Notes: generated by a model from the sequence alone, not told the origin. A stretch of DNA of 36,195 nt from Candidatus Niyogibacteria bacterium RIFCSPLOWO2_12_FULL_41_13 (GCA_001821615.1 MHMS01000004.1:1401-37595), one strand, 5' to 3'; positions 1 to 9,031 are shown, numbered from the stretch's first letter. Numbers and translations: made by a program.

Positions 1-110
1 AGTTTTTTTTGATTGACGGCGTTTTTCAAAACTTTGATAATCGCGCCTTGTCCGACAACTTCGTCAAAATTTTTCGGCCGATATTTGCGATAGAGAACAA
101 ACGGCTCCAT
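1..110 (-). CDS. dnaX: DNA polymerase III gamma/tau subunit, N-terminal fragment (runs off window)
   Basis: Reverse strand from the ATG at 110: MEPFVLYRKYRPKNFDEVVGQGAIIKVLKNAVNQKK, the typical DnaX start (ARKYRPxxFxxVVGQ). Not in the ORF track because truncated. Confidence 0.85.
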   Translation of the reverse strand, partial: MEPFVLYRKYRPKNFDEVVGQGAIIKVLKNAVNQKK

Positions 111-111
111 A

Positions 112-837
112 TTACTTTTTAAACGCTTTTACGATTTGCTCCATTTCTCCTTTCATTATTTTTTCAATATTTGACCAGGATTTTTTGAGGCGATGGTCGG
201 TGATTCTGTCCTGCAAAAAATTATAAGTTCTTATTTTTTCGGCTCTTTCCTGCGCGCCCATCTGCTCTTTCCGCAAAGCGCCTGTTTTTGCTTTTTGCTC
301 TTCTTCTCTTTGCCGAATCAATTTCGCCTTTAAAATTTCAAGAGCGATTTCGCGATTTTGCTGTTGATTGCGTTCGCTTTGGGACGAGACGACTATGCCG
401 GTCGGCTTATGCAAAATCCGAACCGCTGTTTCCACTTTATTGACATTCTGCCCTCCGGGGCCCCCGGCTCTAAAAAAATTTATCTCCAAATCATCCGGCT
501 TGATTTCCATTTTTTCTTCCGGATATTCTCCCAAAACCGCGATTGAAACGGTGGAAGTGTGAATCCTGCCTGATTTTTCTGTTTTCGGAATCCGCTGAAC
601 GCGATGAACCCCGCCTTCATGCGACAAAGCGCCGTATGATTCTTCCTTTTTTATTCTGAAAACAACCTCTTTAAAACCGCCGACATCTCCCCGCTTTTGG
701 CTCAAAATGGAAACCGGCCAATTTTGCTTGTTGGCGTATCTGATATACATATCGGCCAAATCGCCGACAAAAAGACTGGCTTCTTCTCCGCCGGCGCCGG
801 CCCGTATTTCAACAATAATTGATTTGGGCGCGGTCAT
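112..837 (-). CDS. prfA: Peptide chain release factor 1, short form lacking the N-terminal domain
   Basis: [30 protein letters not shown] (PxT-type stop-codon recognition) and catalytic [10 protein letters not shown] motif; 241 aa. Confidence 0.88.
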   Translation of the reverse strand: MTAPKSIIVEIRAGAGGEEASLFVGDLADMYIRYANKQNWPVSILSQKRGDVGGFKEVVFRIKKEESYGALSHEGGVHRVQRIPKTEKSGRIHTSTVSIAVLGEYPEEKMEIKPDDLEINFFRAGGPGGQNVNKVETAVRILHKPTGIVVSSQSERNQQQNREIALEILKAKLIRQREEEQKAKTGALRKEQMGAQERAEKIRTYNFLQDRITDHRLKKSWSNIEKIMKGEMEQIVKAFKK

Positions 838-1052
838 TATTTTTTCTTTTTCGCCTGCCTTGCCCTGAATTTCTCCACCCGGCCGGCCGTGTCAATGAAC
901 TTCCCTTTGCCGGTGTAAAAAGGATGGCAATTTGAACAAATCTCAACTTCAGTTTTTTCCTTTGTTGAGCCGGTTTTACGGCTCGCTCCGCAAGCGCATT
1001 TTATTTCCGCTTCGCTGAAATATTTCGGATGAATGTCTTTTTTCATGGTCAA
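837..1052 (-). CDS. rpmE: 50S ribosomal protein L31 (zinc-ribbon type)
   Basis: [20 protein letters not shown]...[26 protein letters not shown]31 signature. Confidence 0.95.
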   Translation of the reverse strand: MTMKKDIHPKYFSEAEIKCACGASRKTGSTKEKTEVEICSNCHPFYTGKGKFIDTAGRVEKFRARQAKKKK

Positions 1053-1102
1053 ATAATATCAAATTGTTGTATTTTTCGCAACTTTATGCTAATTTAAAAC
1101 TT

Positions 1103-1513
1103 ATGAATATCGCTAAATTTTCTCCCGTGGACATTGAAGAACGCAAAAAATGGGATTTTCGGCCGGGAGACAAAATAAAAGTTTGGTATAAAATCAAAGA
1201 GGGCGACAAAACAAGAAGCCAGGTTCTGGACGGAATCGTTATCGCCCGCAAACACAATTTTGAACCGGGCGCGACTTTTACAATCAGGAAAATTCGCGAA
1301 GGAGTGGGGGTGGAACATATTTTCCCGATTTACTCGCCGAACATAGAAAAACTTGAAATTACTCAAAAAGGCAAAGCGCGCCGAGCGAAATTATATTACA
1401 TCCGCGAAAAAGCCGCCAAAGAAATTAAGAAGAGAATGAAGCAAATAAAAATGGAAAAGGCGGAAATTCCGGCGGAAATTCCCGAAGAACAAAAAGAGGT
1501 CAAAAAGGAATAA
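1103..1513 (+). CDS. rplS: 50S ribosomal protein L19
   Basis: FRPGDKIKVWYKIKEGDKTRSQVLDGIVIARK...TFTIRKIREGVGVEHIFPIYSPNIEKLEI; ATG at 1103 preferred over 1064. Confidence 0.93.
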   Translation: MNIAKFSPVDIEERKKWDFRPGDKIKVWYKIKEGDKTRSQVLDGIVIARKHNFEPGATFTIRKIREGVGVEHIFPIYSPNIEKLEITQKGKARRAKLYYIREKAAKEIKKRMKQIKMEKAEIPAEIPEEQKEVKKE

Positions 1514-1514
1514 C

Positions 1515-1597
1515 GCGCGGGTGCTGTAACGGTAGCCAGGCTGGCTTGAGGTGCCAGTGTCCGCAAGGACGTGGAGGTTCAAGTCCTCTCCCGCGCA
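1515..1597 (+). tRNA. tRNA-Leu (anticodon GAG)
   Basis: Acceptor GCGCGGG/CCCGCGC; anticodon arm CTGGC-TTGAGGT-GCCAG; long variable arm TGTCCGCAAGGACGT; T-arm GGTTCAAGTCC. Confidence 0.93.
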
Positions 1598-1678
1598 TAA
1601 ATTCCGCCGCGCCGCCCAAAACAATAAAAGAAAAAAATTTTAATCCCGAGGTCGAGTTTATAACTAATCAATAAAATT

Positions 1679-1987
1679 ATGATTGAACAATTCAAGGGAG
1701 AAAAGGGCCCTGCTCCAGAAAATTTAGAAAACCAAAAACACCGAGAGTTGCAAGAAGCCATGGACGAGGAAAATCGAATAATGACAGAAATTGAAAAAGT
1801 CTTTGCTAATACGCCGGATAAAGTAGAAGCCGAAAAAATCATACTCGAAAACTGGGCTCCTTTAATGGACGAGGCAATGAAGAAATCTGGCGAAGCCCAA
1901 AAAGCATGGTCTGACGCAATGCGTGAAGCCTACGAGCGCGAAAAAAAAGAACTGGATGATATGGAAAAAGATTTAAATAAGGGGTAG
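1679..1987 (+). CDS. Hypothetical highly charged helical protein (102 aa)
   Basis: Open frame with coding-like composition; Glu/Lys-rich, coiled-coil-like; no family recognised. Confidence 0.55.
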   Translation: MIEQFKGEKGPAPENLENQKHRELQEAMDEENRIMTEIEKVFANTPDKVEAEKIILENWAPLMDEAMKKSGEAQKAWSDAMREAYEREKKELDDMEKDLNKG

Positions 1988-1993
1988 TTTGCC

Positions 1994-2020
1994 AACTATG
2001 GAGGTTCAACCTCCATAGTT
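1994..2020. repeat. Perfect palindrome AACTATGGAGGTT-c-AACCTCCATAGTT
   Basis: 13-bp perfect arms; the same core recurs at 3013-3041 and degenerate at 3102-3130. Confidence 0.9.
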
Positions 2021-2217
2021 CAGGGCGAATCCAAAACCCCAGAAAAATAGTTTGCCCTGCCGAGTCCGCATTAGTTCTTCTTCTCGAAAAAGGTTCGCGC
2101 AAAGTGTATAATTACAGCATAAACTCCGCCGTGCCGCTCAAAACAAAAAAATTTTTAATCATTAAATTCATAAGATTTGAGACAAGAAACAGCAGAGAAG
2201 CTGATTTTTTGTTGGGT

Positions 2218-2246
2218 TTGACTTCTGGCCCATAGTATGTTATTCT
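2218..2246 (+). promoter_or_regulatory. Sigma70-like promoter of the 2310 gene
   Basis: TTGACT (2218-2223), 17-nt spacer, TATTCT (2241-2246). Confidence 0.65.
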
Positions 2247-2309
2247 TAACGACATTAAGCTAGAGTGGCTTAATTTGCACATTCCCAACAACAGAAAGGA
2301 GCGAAAGCG

Positions 2310-2924
2310 ATGAAAGAGAAACGAGCACCAGGCAACACGACCAAGCAGGTGGAGAAGAACCCGATGGGTTTCTTCGCCGACGCGACGGTCCAGGGCGGAA
2401 GCGAAGCGATTCTTTGTCAGGAGGCGCAGGGTCAGCGTTCGTTCGTCAAAAGCGACACTCTCCCGACGGACATTCGCCACAGCGATTATGACGCGAAGGC
2501 GATCCTCGAGGCCGCGGGCGTGAAGTTCCTCGGCGTCGTGGAAGGCGACGACATGTTTCAGTACGTCGAGTTACCGCAGGGCTGGAAGAGGGTGGAGACC
2601 GATCACTCCATGTGGTCGAAGCTCGTGGACGACAAGGGTCGCGAGCGTGCCTGCATCTTCTACAAGGCGGCGTTCTATGATCGTAGCGCCCACATGTTGC
2701 TTTTCTGTCGGTACGGCGTGTCGTTCAATTACGACGGTTTTGACAAGGAGAGCGTCGCTGTCGCGAACGTCATGGACGACGACAAGGTGATTCACACCAC
2801 CGAGCCGATTCCCGCCAACGGCAAGAAGCGCTACGACATGAAAGACAGGGCGAACAAGGTCGCCGTCGAGTGGCTCGACGCGAACCACCCCGACTGGCGG
2901 AACCCCGGTGCCTACTGGGACTAG
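2310..2924 (+). CDS. Hypothetical protein, GC-rich foreign-looking gene
   Basis: 204-aa ORF with RBS AAAGGAG, own promoter and terminator; GC-rich codon usage unlike its neighbours. Confidence 0.75.
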   Translation: MKEKRAPGNTTKQVEKNPMGFFADATVQGGSEAILCQEAQGQRSFVKSDTLPTDIRHSDYDAKAILEAAGVKFLGVVEGDDMFQYVELPQGWKRVETDHSMWSKLVDDKGRERACIFYKAAFYDRSAHMLLFCRYGVSFNYDGFDKESVAVANVMDDDKVIHTTEPIPANGKKRYDMKDRANKVAVEWLDANHPDWRNPGAYWD

Positions 2925-2956
2925 CTCCAACTCGAAGTGAACCGAGTATGTTCACA

Positions 2957-3005
2957 CCAGGGCCCCTCGCGGAATTCAATTCTGCTTGGGGCTCTATCTT
3001 TTTCT
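2957..3005 (+). terminator. Rho-independent terminator of the 2310 gene
   Basis: AGGGCCCC...GGGGCTCT stem (one G-U pair) with inner GGAATT/AATTCT, followed by a T-rich tract. Confidence 0.7.
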
Positions 3006-3012
3006 AAAACCA

Positions 3013-3041
3013 TTGCCAACTATGGAGGTTCAACCTCCATA
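3013..3041. repeat. Second copy of the palindromic core TTGCCAACTATGGAGGTTCAACCTCCATA
   Basis: Same 29-nt string as at 1989-2017; direct repeat flanking the 2310 module. Confidence 0.85.
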
Positions 3042-3101
3042 CACTCCATACAAACCTCCTTACAAAATTTTTCGCCGCCAAATCAATTAAGAACTGCTCT
3101 T

Positions 3102-3130
3102 TAACTATGGGGGTTGAACTTCCGTAGTTA
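3102..3130. repeat. Degenerate third copy of the palindrome (TAACTATGGGGGTTGAACTTCCGTAGTTA)
   Basis: Imperfect inverted repeat related to 1994-2020, just before the trpS stop. Confidence 0.7.
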
Positions 3131-3140
3131 TTTGCGGGGC

Positions 3141-4124
3141 TTACAATAATCCGACTTTTTCTTTGACTTGGTCCATTGTTTGACGCGCGACAACTTCGGC
3201 TTTTTTCGCGCCTTTTGACAAAATTTTAAGGACTTTGTCTTCGTCTGCCGCGATTTTTTCGCGTTTTTCTTGAATCGGTTTCAACGCTTTAATAACGACT
3301 TCCGCCAAGTCTTTTTTAAAATCAGCGTAATTCGCGCTTTTGAATTTTTCCACGGCATCCGGAATTGGGATTCCTGAAAATTCTGAATAAATCAAAATTA
3401 AATTTGAAATCGCCGGCCTTTTTTCAAAATCGTAAACGATATTTTTATATGAATCGGTAACGGCTGACTGAATTTTCCGCCTGATAATTTGCGGCGAATC
3501 GGACAAATAAAGGCATCCCTTGGGCAAGGTTTTTGACATTTTTTTCGTCGGGTCGTCCAAGCTCATCACGCGCGGAATCTTTGCTAAAATTCCTCTCGGC
3601 TCTTTGAAAATCTTGCCGAATCTCTTGTTAAAAGTTCGGACTATCGTTCTCGTTAATTCCAAATGCTGAAGCTGGTCCTCTCCGGCCGGCACAAATTCTC
3701 CCTTGTATAAAAGAATATCGGCGGCCATTAAAACCGGATAATCAAACAAGCCGACGTTAGGCGTCTCCCCGCCGCTGATTTTTTCTTTGTATTCAACCAT
3801 TCGCTCCAATTCGCCGACTGAAGTTATAGTGTTAAAAATCCAAGCGAGATTCGCGTGTTCGGGAACGGCCGACTGAAGAAAAAATGTTGATTTTTCGGAG
3901 TCAATGCCGGCGGCAAGAATGTCAACCGCCATATTGAGAATTTCCCGTTTTTTTTCTTCGGGTTTGTATTTTACGGTAAGAGAATGATAATCGGCGATAA
4001 AATAAAAACAATCGTATTTCCCGGAATTCTGCAATTCCGCCGCCTGCTTTAACATTCCCAGATAATTTCCGATATGAAGCTCTCCGGTCGGTTTTAGTCC
4101 GCTTACGATAACTAGTTTGGACAT
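3141..4124 (-). CDS. trpS: Tryptophanyl-tRNA synthetase
   Basis: SGLKPTGELHIGNYLGML (HIGH) and KMSKT (KMSKS-type) motifs; 327 aa. Confidence 0.96.
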   Translation of the reverse strand: MSKLVIVSGLKPTGELHIGNYLGMLKQAAELQNSGKYDCFYFIADYHSLTVKYKPEEKKREILNMAVDILAAGIDSEKSTFFLQSAVPEHANLAWIFNTITSVGELERMVEYKEKISGGETPNVGLFDYPVLMAADILLYKGEFVPAGEDQLQHLELTRTIVRTFNKRFGKIFKEPRGILAKIPRVMSLDDPTKKMSKTLPKGCLYLSDSPQIIRRKIQSAVTDSYKNIVYDFEKRPAISNLILIYSEFSGIPIPDAVEKFKSANYADFKKDLAEVVIKALKPIQEKREKIAADEDKVLKILSKGAKKAEVVARQTMDQVKEKVGLL

Positions 4125-4179
4125 ATTTTTTTCGTTAAGTTTTATGCTTTGCGTTTTGCGTTTTTAGTTTTAAGTTTTC

Positions 4180-4986
4180 TTATACCTCAATAATCACCGG
4201 CAGAACCATTGGCCGGCGCTGGGTTTTGCGGAAAAGAAAACTGCTGATTCGCTCTCTTAGCACATCTTTAACCCAGCTCCAATTAACCGGGTGCATTTTT
4301 GAAGTGGTTTCTTCCACCACCCTCCTGATTAATTTTCTTGTTTCAAAAAGAAGCTCTTTTGATTCGCGAAGATACACGAATCCGCGCGAGATAATGTCGG
4401 GGGACATTCTTACTTTGCCCGTCGCGCCGTCAACAACGGCGATGATCACGAATATGCCGTCAGCCGACAAAACCTGGCGGTCTCTTAAAACCACTTCTCG
4501 CACATCGCCCACGCCAAGTCCGTCAACCATCACATAGTTCGCCGGCACCCGTTCTTCAACAAGCAGAGCGGAATCTTTTTTTAAGAGAACAACGCGGCCG
4601 TTATCGCTTACAATCGTCTGTTCCGGCTTAAGTCCCAATGCCTCCTGCGCGTGCTGGGCGTTTCTCCATCTCATAAAATAATAACCGTGGATGGGAATGA
4701 AAAATTTCGGTTTGACAAAACGCATTACGGTTTTCAACTCTTCAATCGGAGCGTGTCCGCTTGAATGGATATCCATCATTTTGTAGTGATAAATAATCGC
4801 CCCCTGGCGGGCAATCTCGTCTCGCAGGGATTGAACCGCTCTTTCGTTTCCCGGAATCACCGAAGCCGATAAAATCACCGTATCGCCTTTCTTTATTTGG
4901 ATATGGCGGTGTTCTCCGCTTGCGATGCGCGCCAGACTCGCTTCCGGCTCCCCCTGGGCTCCGGTGCAAATAATCAAAATTTTATC
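4180..4986 (-). pseudogene. Partial duplicate of the RNase J 3' part (C-terminal 265 aa identical to the full gene)
   Basis: Sequence matches 5436-6242; homology stops abruptly after CAAAATTTTATC at 4986. Confidence 0.95.
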
Positions 4987-5009
4987 AAAGAGATAAAATT
5001 TCCGCGATA

Positions 5010-5038
5010 TTGACTTCTTTTCAGAAATACGCTATTTT
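5010..5038 (+). promoter_or_regulatory. Sigma70-like promoter of the 5087 gene
   Basis: TTGACT (5010-5015), 17-nt spacer, TATTTT (5033-5038). Confidence 0.6.
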
Positions 5039-5086
5039 AAAAAAGACCTTAAATTTGCGACAGTCCAAAAAGGAAAGGAGAGGGAT

Positions 5087-5380
5087 ATGCCAACAAAAAA
5101 CCCCAAGCAAGAAAGATTACTGGATCCAGATGTAATTGCCGAATTTCCCTATAAATTCTGCAAAGCGCTTCTCGAGAAGCTTAAGGAGTTAAAAAGAACT
5201 AATAGGATTTTTGTGGGGGAAGAAAATAGTCAATGTCCAACTACTACCACTATTGCTGATTTAGTAATAAGACATCTGACTAATAAACTGCTATACCCTC
5301 TTGATTATAAGAGTTCTTATAACATAGATGGGTTGATTAAGACAGCAGAAGAGTTTCTTGCTATTTTTGAAAAAAAATAA
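5087..5380 (+). CDS. Hypothetical protein (97 aa) inside the RNase J duplication
   Basis: RBS GGAAAGGAG, ATG, own promoter and terminator; oriented against rnj. Confidence 0.75.
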   Translation: MPTKNPKQERLLDPDVIAEFPYKFCKALLEKLKELKRTNRIFVGEENSQCPTTTTIADLVIRHLTNKLLYPLDYKSSYNIDGLIKTAEEFLAIFEKK

Positions 5381-5393
5381 CAAGGAATAACCC

Positions 5394-5436
5394 GGCTACA
5401 AGCGCTTTTAAAGGCTTGTAGCTTTTTATTTTTTTT
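5394..5436 (+). terminator. Rho-independent terminator of the 5087 gene
   Basis: CTACAAGC-gcttttaaag-GCTTGTAG followed by CTTTTTATTTTTTTT. Confidence 0.85.
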
Positions 5437-7154
5437 CAAACTTCAATAATCACCGGCAGAACCATTGGCCGGCGCTGGGTTTTGCGGAAAAGAAAACTGC
5501 TGATTCGCTCTCTTAACACGTCTTTAACCCAGCTCCAATTGACCGGGTGCATTTTTGAAGTGGTTTCTTCCACCACCCTCCTGATTAATTTTCTTGTTTC
5601 AAAAAGAAGCTCTTTTGATTCGCGAAGATACACGAATCCGCGCGAGATAATGTCGGGGGACATTCTTACTTTGCCCGTCGCGCCGTCAACAACGGCGATG
5701 ATCACGAATATGCCGTCAGCCGACAAAACCTGGCGGTCTCTTAAAACCACTTCTCGCACATCGCCCACGCCAAGTCCGTCAACCATCACATAGTTCGCCG
5801 GCACCCGTTCTTCAACAAGCAGAGCGGAATCTTTTTTTAAGAGAACAACGCGGCCGTTATCGCTTACAATCGTCTGTTCCGGCTTAAGTCCCAATGCCTC
5901 CTGCGCGTGCTGGGCGTTTCTCCATCTCATAAAATAATAACCGTGGATGGGAATGAAAAATTTCGGTTTGACAAAACGCATTACGGTTTTCAACTCTTCA
6001 ATCGGAGCGTGTCCGCTTGAATGGATATCCATCATTTTGTAGTGATAAATAATCGCCCCCTGGCGGGCAATCTCGTCTCGCAGGGATTGAACCGCTCTTT
6101 CGTTTCCCGGAATCACCGAAGCCGATAAAATCACCGTATCGCCTTTCTTTATTTGGATATGGCGGTGTTCTCCGCTTGCGATGCGCGCCAGACTCGCTTC
6201 CGGCTCCCCCTGGGCTCCGGTGCAAATAATCAAAATTTTATCGTCCGGATATTTGCCTATTTCTTCAAGAGGAATAAATGTTTCTTTTTCAAATTTCATA
6301 AAGCCGAGTTTTCTCGCAATCTGAATATTGTCCTTCATTGACCTGCCGCTGACGGCGACATTTTTCCCGAGCCGCTCGGCGATTTTAATAATTTCATTCA
6401 AGCGGTCAAGAAGAGAGGCGAATGTTCCGACGACAATCCGCCCTTTCGCCGCCTTAAAAATTCTTTCAAGCTCTTTCTCAACCACTCTTTCCGAAAGCGA
6501 CCACCCTTCTTCTTCGGCGCCGGTTGAATCAAGCAAAAGCGCGTTGATGCCTTGTTTGCCGATTTTTTCCCAGATATCAAGGTCTTTTGGTTTGCCCTCT
6601 AAATCATAATCAAATTTAAACTCGCCGGGATGTACTATTTTGCCCGCGGGCGTTTCCAAAACCAAGCCCACTCCTTCGGGTATGTTGTGGGTGACTGGAA
6701 AAAAATGGGCGGTGAAATTTTCCGAAAGCTTGCGGGTTTCTCCGGGCTTTATAATCTCAAAATTAAGTTTTGCCGAGTGGGGAAATTCTTCCTGCCGTCT
6801 TGCGATTATTTCTTTCGTGATTGAAGTGGCGTAAACGGGAGGATTTCCTATTTTTTCCATTATGTACGGAATGGCGCCGATGTGGTCATAGTGGCCATGG
6901 GTGATGACAAGCGCTCTGACATTTTGTTTTTTGCCTTCAAGATAAGAAATATTTGGGATTATGAAATCAATTCCCGGAGTTGTTTCTTCGGGAAACTGGA
7001 ATCCGGCGTCAATCGCGATTATTTCATTCTTATATTCAAAAATCATCATGTTTCTGCCGATTTCTTCCAAGCCGCCAAGAGCGATGAACCTGACCGCTTC
7101 GTCTTCTTTATGGATGATTTTTCTTTCTATTTTTATCGGTTTTTGCTTAATCAT
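5436..7154 (-). CDS. rnj: Ribonuclease J (metallo-beta-lactamase / beta-CASP)
   Basis: ALGGLEEIGRNM, THGHYDHIGAIPY, ICTGAQGEPEASLARIA, SSGHAPIEELK, IPIHGYYF; 572 aa. Confidence 0.95.
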   Translation of the reverse strand: MIKQKPIKIERKIIHKEDEAVRFIALGGLEEIGRNMMIFEYKNEIIAIDAGFQFPEETTPGIDFIIPNISYLEGKKQNVRALVITHGHYDHIGAIPYIMEKIGNPPVYATSITKEIIARRQEEFPHSAKLNFEIIKPGETRKLSENFTAHFFPVTHNIPEGVGLVLETPAGKIVHPGEFKFDYDLEGKPKDLDIWEKIGKQGINALLLDSTGAEEEGWSLSERVVEKELERIFKAAKGRIVVGTFASLLDRLNEIIKIAERLGKNVAVSGRSMKDNIQIARKLGFMKFEKETFIPLEEIGKYPDDKILIICTGAQGEPEASLARIASGEHRHIQIKKGDTVILSASVIPGNERAVQSLRDEIARQGAIIYHYKMMDIHSSGHAPIEELKTVMRFVKPKFFIPIHGYYFMRWRNAQHAQEALGLKPEQTIVSDNGRVVLLKKDSALLVEERVPANYVMVDGLGVGDVREVVLRDRQVLSADGIFVIIAVVDGATGKVRMSPDIISRGFVYLRESKELLFETRKLIRRVVEETTSKMHPVNWSWVKDVLRERISSFLFRKTQRRPMVLPVIIEV

Positions 7155-7182
7155 AATTTAAATTTTTTTTAATTTTATTTTA

Positions 7183-7266
7183 TGCCGCGGGCGGGATTTG
7201 AACCCACACATCCTTTCGGATATACGGTTCTGAACCGTATGCGTCTGCCAATTTCGCCACCGCGGC
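7183..7266 (-). tRNA. tRNA-Leu (anticodon CAG)
   Basis: Reverse strand GCCGCGG...CCGCGGC acceptor; anticodon arm TACGG-TTCAGAA-CCGTA; long variable arm; GGGTTCAAATCCC T-arm. Confidence 0.93.
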
Positions 7267-7283
7267 GTTTACGGGCCAACCAA

Positions 7284-8993
7284 CTAATTGAATATCTTTA
7301 AAATTTTTTGCGTTTCGGCGTACCATTTTTCAATGTTTGAAAACCGTTCGGCCGGAATGGCGATTTTTTCCGCGTCAAAATTTTTTATTTTTTCCGGTAA
7401 AACATAAATATAATCGGGGGAATAAAGGAAAACCGCCGGAATGTCGTTTTTAATTTCTTTTTCAAATTCCAGAAGATATTGCTTTCTTTTTTCAGAATCG
7501 CGCTCTTCTCTTATTTTTTCAAGCAAATCGTCGGCTTTGGCGTTGGCGTAAAGAGCGATATTCAATCCCGGGTCAAACCTTTGGGACGAATGCCAGAAAG
7601 GAAACAGGTCCGGCTCTCTGCCGATGAATTCGCCGAATAAAAGCGTTTCATAATTTCTCGTTCGGATGACATTTTGGCTTAAATTGCCGGCGGTGAAAAT
7701 TTTAATTTCAACTTTCGCGCCGAGCAACGACCAAACTTCTTTCAAAATCTCGGCCGCCTTGATTAAATCTTCGCATTCGCAGGTTGAAATTGAAAAATTC
7801 AGGGCGATTGATTCTTTTTTTCCCATTTTCTTTTCTAAAATTCCGGTTTTCTCGTTCAACTTAAATCCATCTTTCGCCAAAATATCTTTGGCTTTTTCTA
7901 TTCTCTTTTCCGGTTTAATGCCGTCGGATAAATCAAAAAAACCGTCAAGAAAAGGGCCATTGGCGGCTTTCCCGTATCCGGACAAAACTTCATTAACGAT
8001 TCGTTCCTTGTCCAGAGCCGTTTCCAGAGCCAACCTTACTTCTTTTTCAATAAAAATCCTTGCTTTGTTCTGATTAAAAAAAAGCGTGAAAATTCTTGGA
8101 AGAGCGATGGTTTTTATCTCATTTTTCTTAATTGCGGTTTTATTGATATTGAACGGGCTGACGCCGCCAAAACTTTCTATTTCTTTGTTTGAAAACGCTT
8201 TTAAAAGTTCCGATTCGGACGGATAGATTTTAAAAATCAAATTTTTCAAACGGGGGCTCTCTGGCTGGTATTTTTTGTTGCGTTCCAAATAATAAGCGAG
8301 GATTATGCCGGAATCGTCTTTGGCGACTTTTTCAATTTTATAAGGTCCGGCCCCGATGGGCTTTAAATTTAAATTAGCGAGCCGCCATTGGGAAATCGGG
8401 ATTTTTTCCCAGATGCGCTTTGGCAAAATTCCCAAAGTCGCATTCTCAATAAACGGCTGGTACGGCCTGTTTAAAATGAATTTAACGGCATTGATACCGA
8501 TTGCCTCTGCTTCCACGCCTTCCCAGTTGGGTTTTAGGGAACTCTTAAGCTCGGGATTTTTCAAACTATTGACGGTGAAAACAACATCTTCGTTTGTAAG
8601 GGGCTTCCCGTTATGCCACTTTAAATCTTCTTTAAGATAAAAAACATATTCAAGTCCGTTCTCGGATATATTATAATCCTTTGCCAAGTCAAATTTCAAC
8701 CCGCCCTTGCCGTCCGAACGCATCAATCCCGAGTAAATAAGAGCGGCGAGACTCTGGTCTAAGTCGGAACTCGCAAGTATCGGATTTATAAGATTCGGGG
8801 CGCCAACCGCTCCTTCTTTCAATGTTCCGCCGACAATCGGTTTTTCCACGGAAAACCTGTTGTTTAAAATCCAGATTAACGCTATTAAAGAAATTGTCAA
8901 AATAATCCCGGCAAAAGAAAAAACAATCTTTTCTAAAGGAGAAAATAATCCAAAAATCAATTTTATTTCTTTTAGTTCGGGAAACTTGCTCAA
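7284..8993 (-). CDS. ABC transporter substrate-binding protein, family 5 (peptide-binding type)
   Basis: N-terminal TM; GGTLKEGAVGAPNLINPILASSDLDQSLAALIYSGL, LKEDLKWHNGKPLTNEDVVFTV, GAGPYKI. Confidence 0.85.
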   Translation of the reverse strand: MSKFPELKEIKLIFGLFSPLEKIVFSFAGIILTISLIALIWILNNRFSVEKPIVGGTLKEGAVGAPNLINPILASSDLDQSLAALIYSGLMRSDGKGGLKFDLAKDYNISENGLEYVFYLKEDLKWHNGKPLTNEDVVFTVNSLKNPELKSSLKPNWEGVEAEAIGINAVKFILNRPYQPFIENATLGILPKRIWEKIPISQWRLANLNLKPIGAGPYKIEKVAKDDSGIILAYYLERNKKYQPESPRLKNLIFKIYPSESELLKAFSNKEIESFGGVSPFNINKTAIKKNEIKTIALPRIFTLFFNQNKARIFIEKEVRLALETALDKERIVNEVLSGYGKAANGPFLDGFFDLSDGIKPEKRIEKAKDILAKDGFKLNEKTGILEKKMGKKESIALNFSISTCECEDLIKAAEILKEVWSLLGAKVEIKIFTAGNLSQNVIRTRNYETLLFGEFIGREPDLFPFWHSSQRFDPGLNIALYANAKADDLLEKIREERDSEKRKQYLLEFEKEIKNDIPAVFLYSPDYIYVLPEKIKNFDAEKIAIPAERFSNIEKWYAETQKILKIFN

Positions 8994-9031
8994 ATTTATG
9001 GTTTAATTTTATAGCGCGGGTTCGCTTATTA

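Noticed and set aside
1515-2160. Integrative element using the tRNA-Leu 3' end as attB
   Set aside because: The second repeat copy begins only at the final tRNA bases (GCA) and does not duplicate the tRNA 3' half; no integrase present.
2571-2979. Reverse ORFs opposite the 2310 gene
   Set aside because: Expected long antisense frames in GC-rich sequence; no RBS or recognisable product.
1994-3130. Integron attC sites for the orphan-gene cassettes
   Set aside because: Palindromes lack RYYYAAC/GTTRRRY core sites and no integron integrase is seen.
4226-4537. Opposite-strand ORF repeated at 5482-5793
   Set aside because: Shadow of the duplicated rnj coding sequence; low-complexity Ser/Thr translation and no RBS.
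4180-6242. Dismissing the rnj duplication as pure assembly artefact
   Set aside because: Possible in a metagenome, but the clustered silent differences, distinct stop codons and the parallel comF case argue for real biology; read mapping is still needed.
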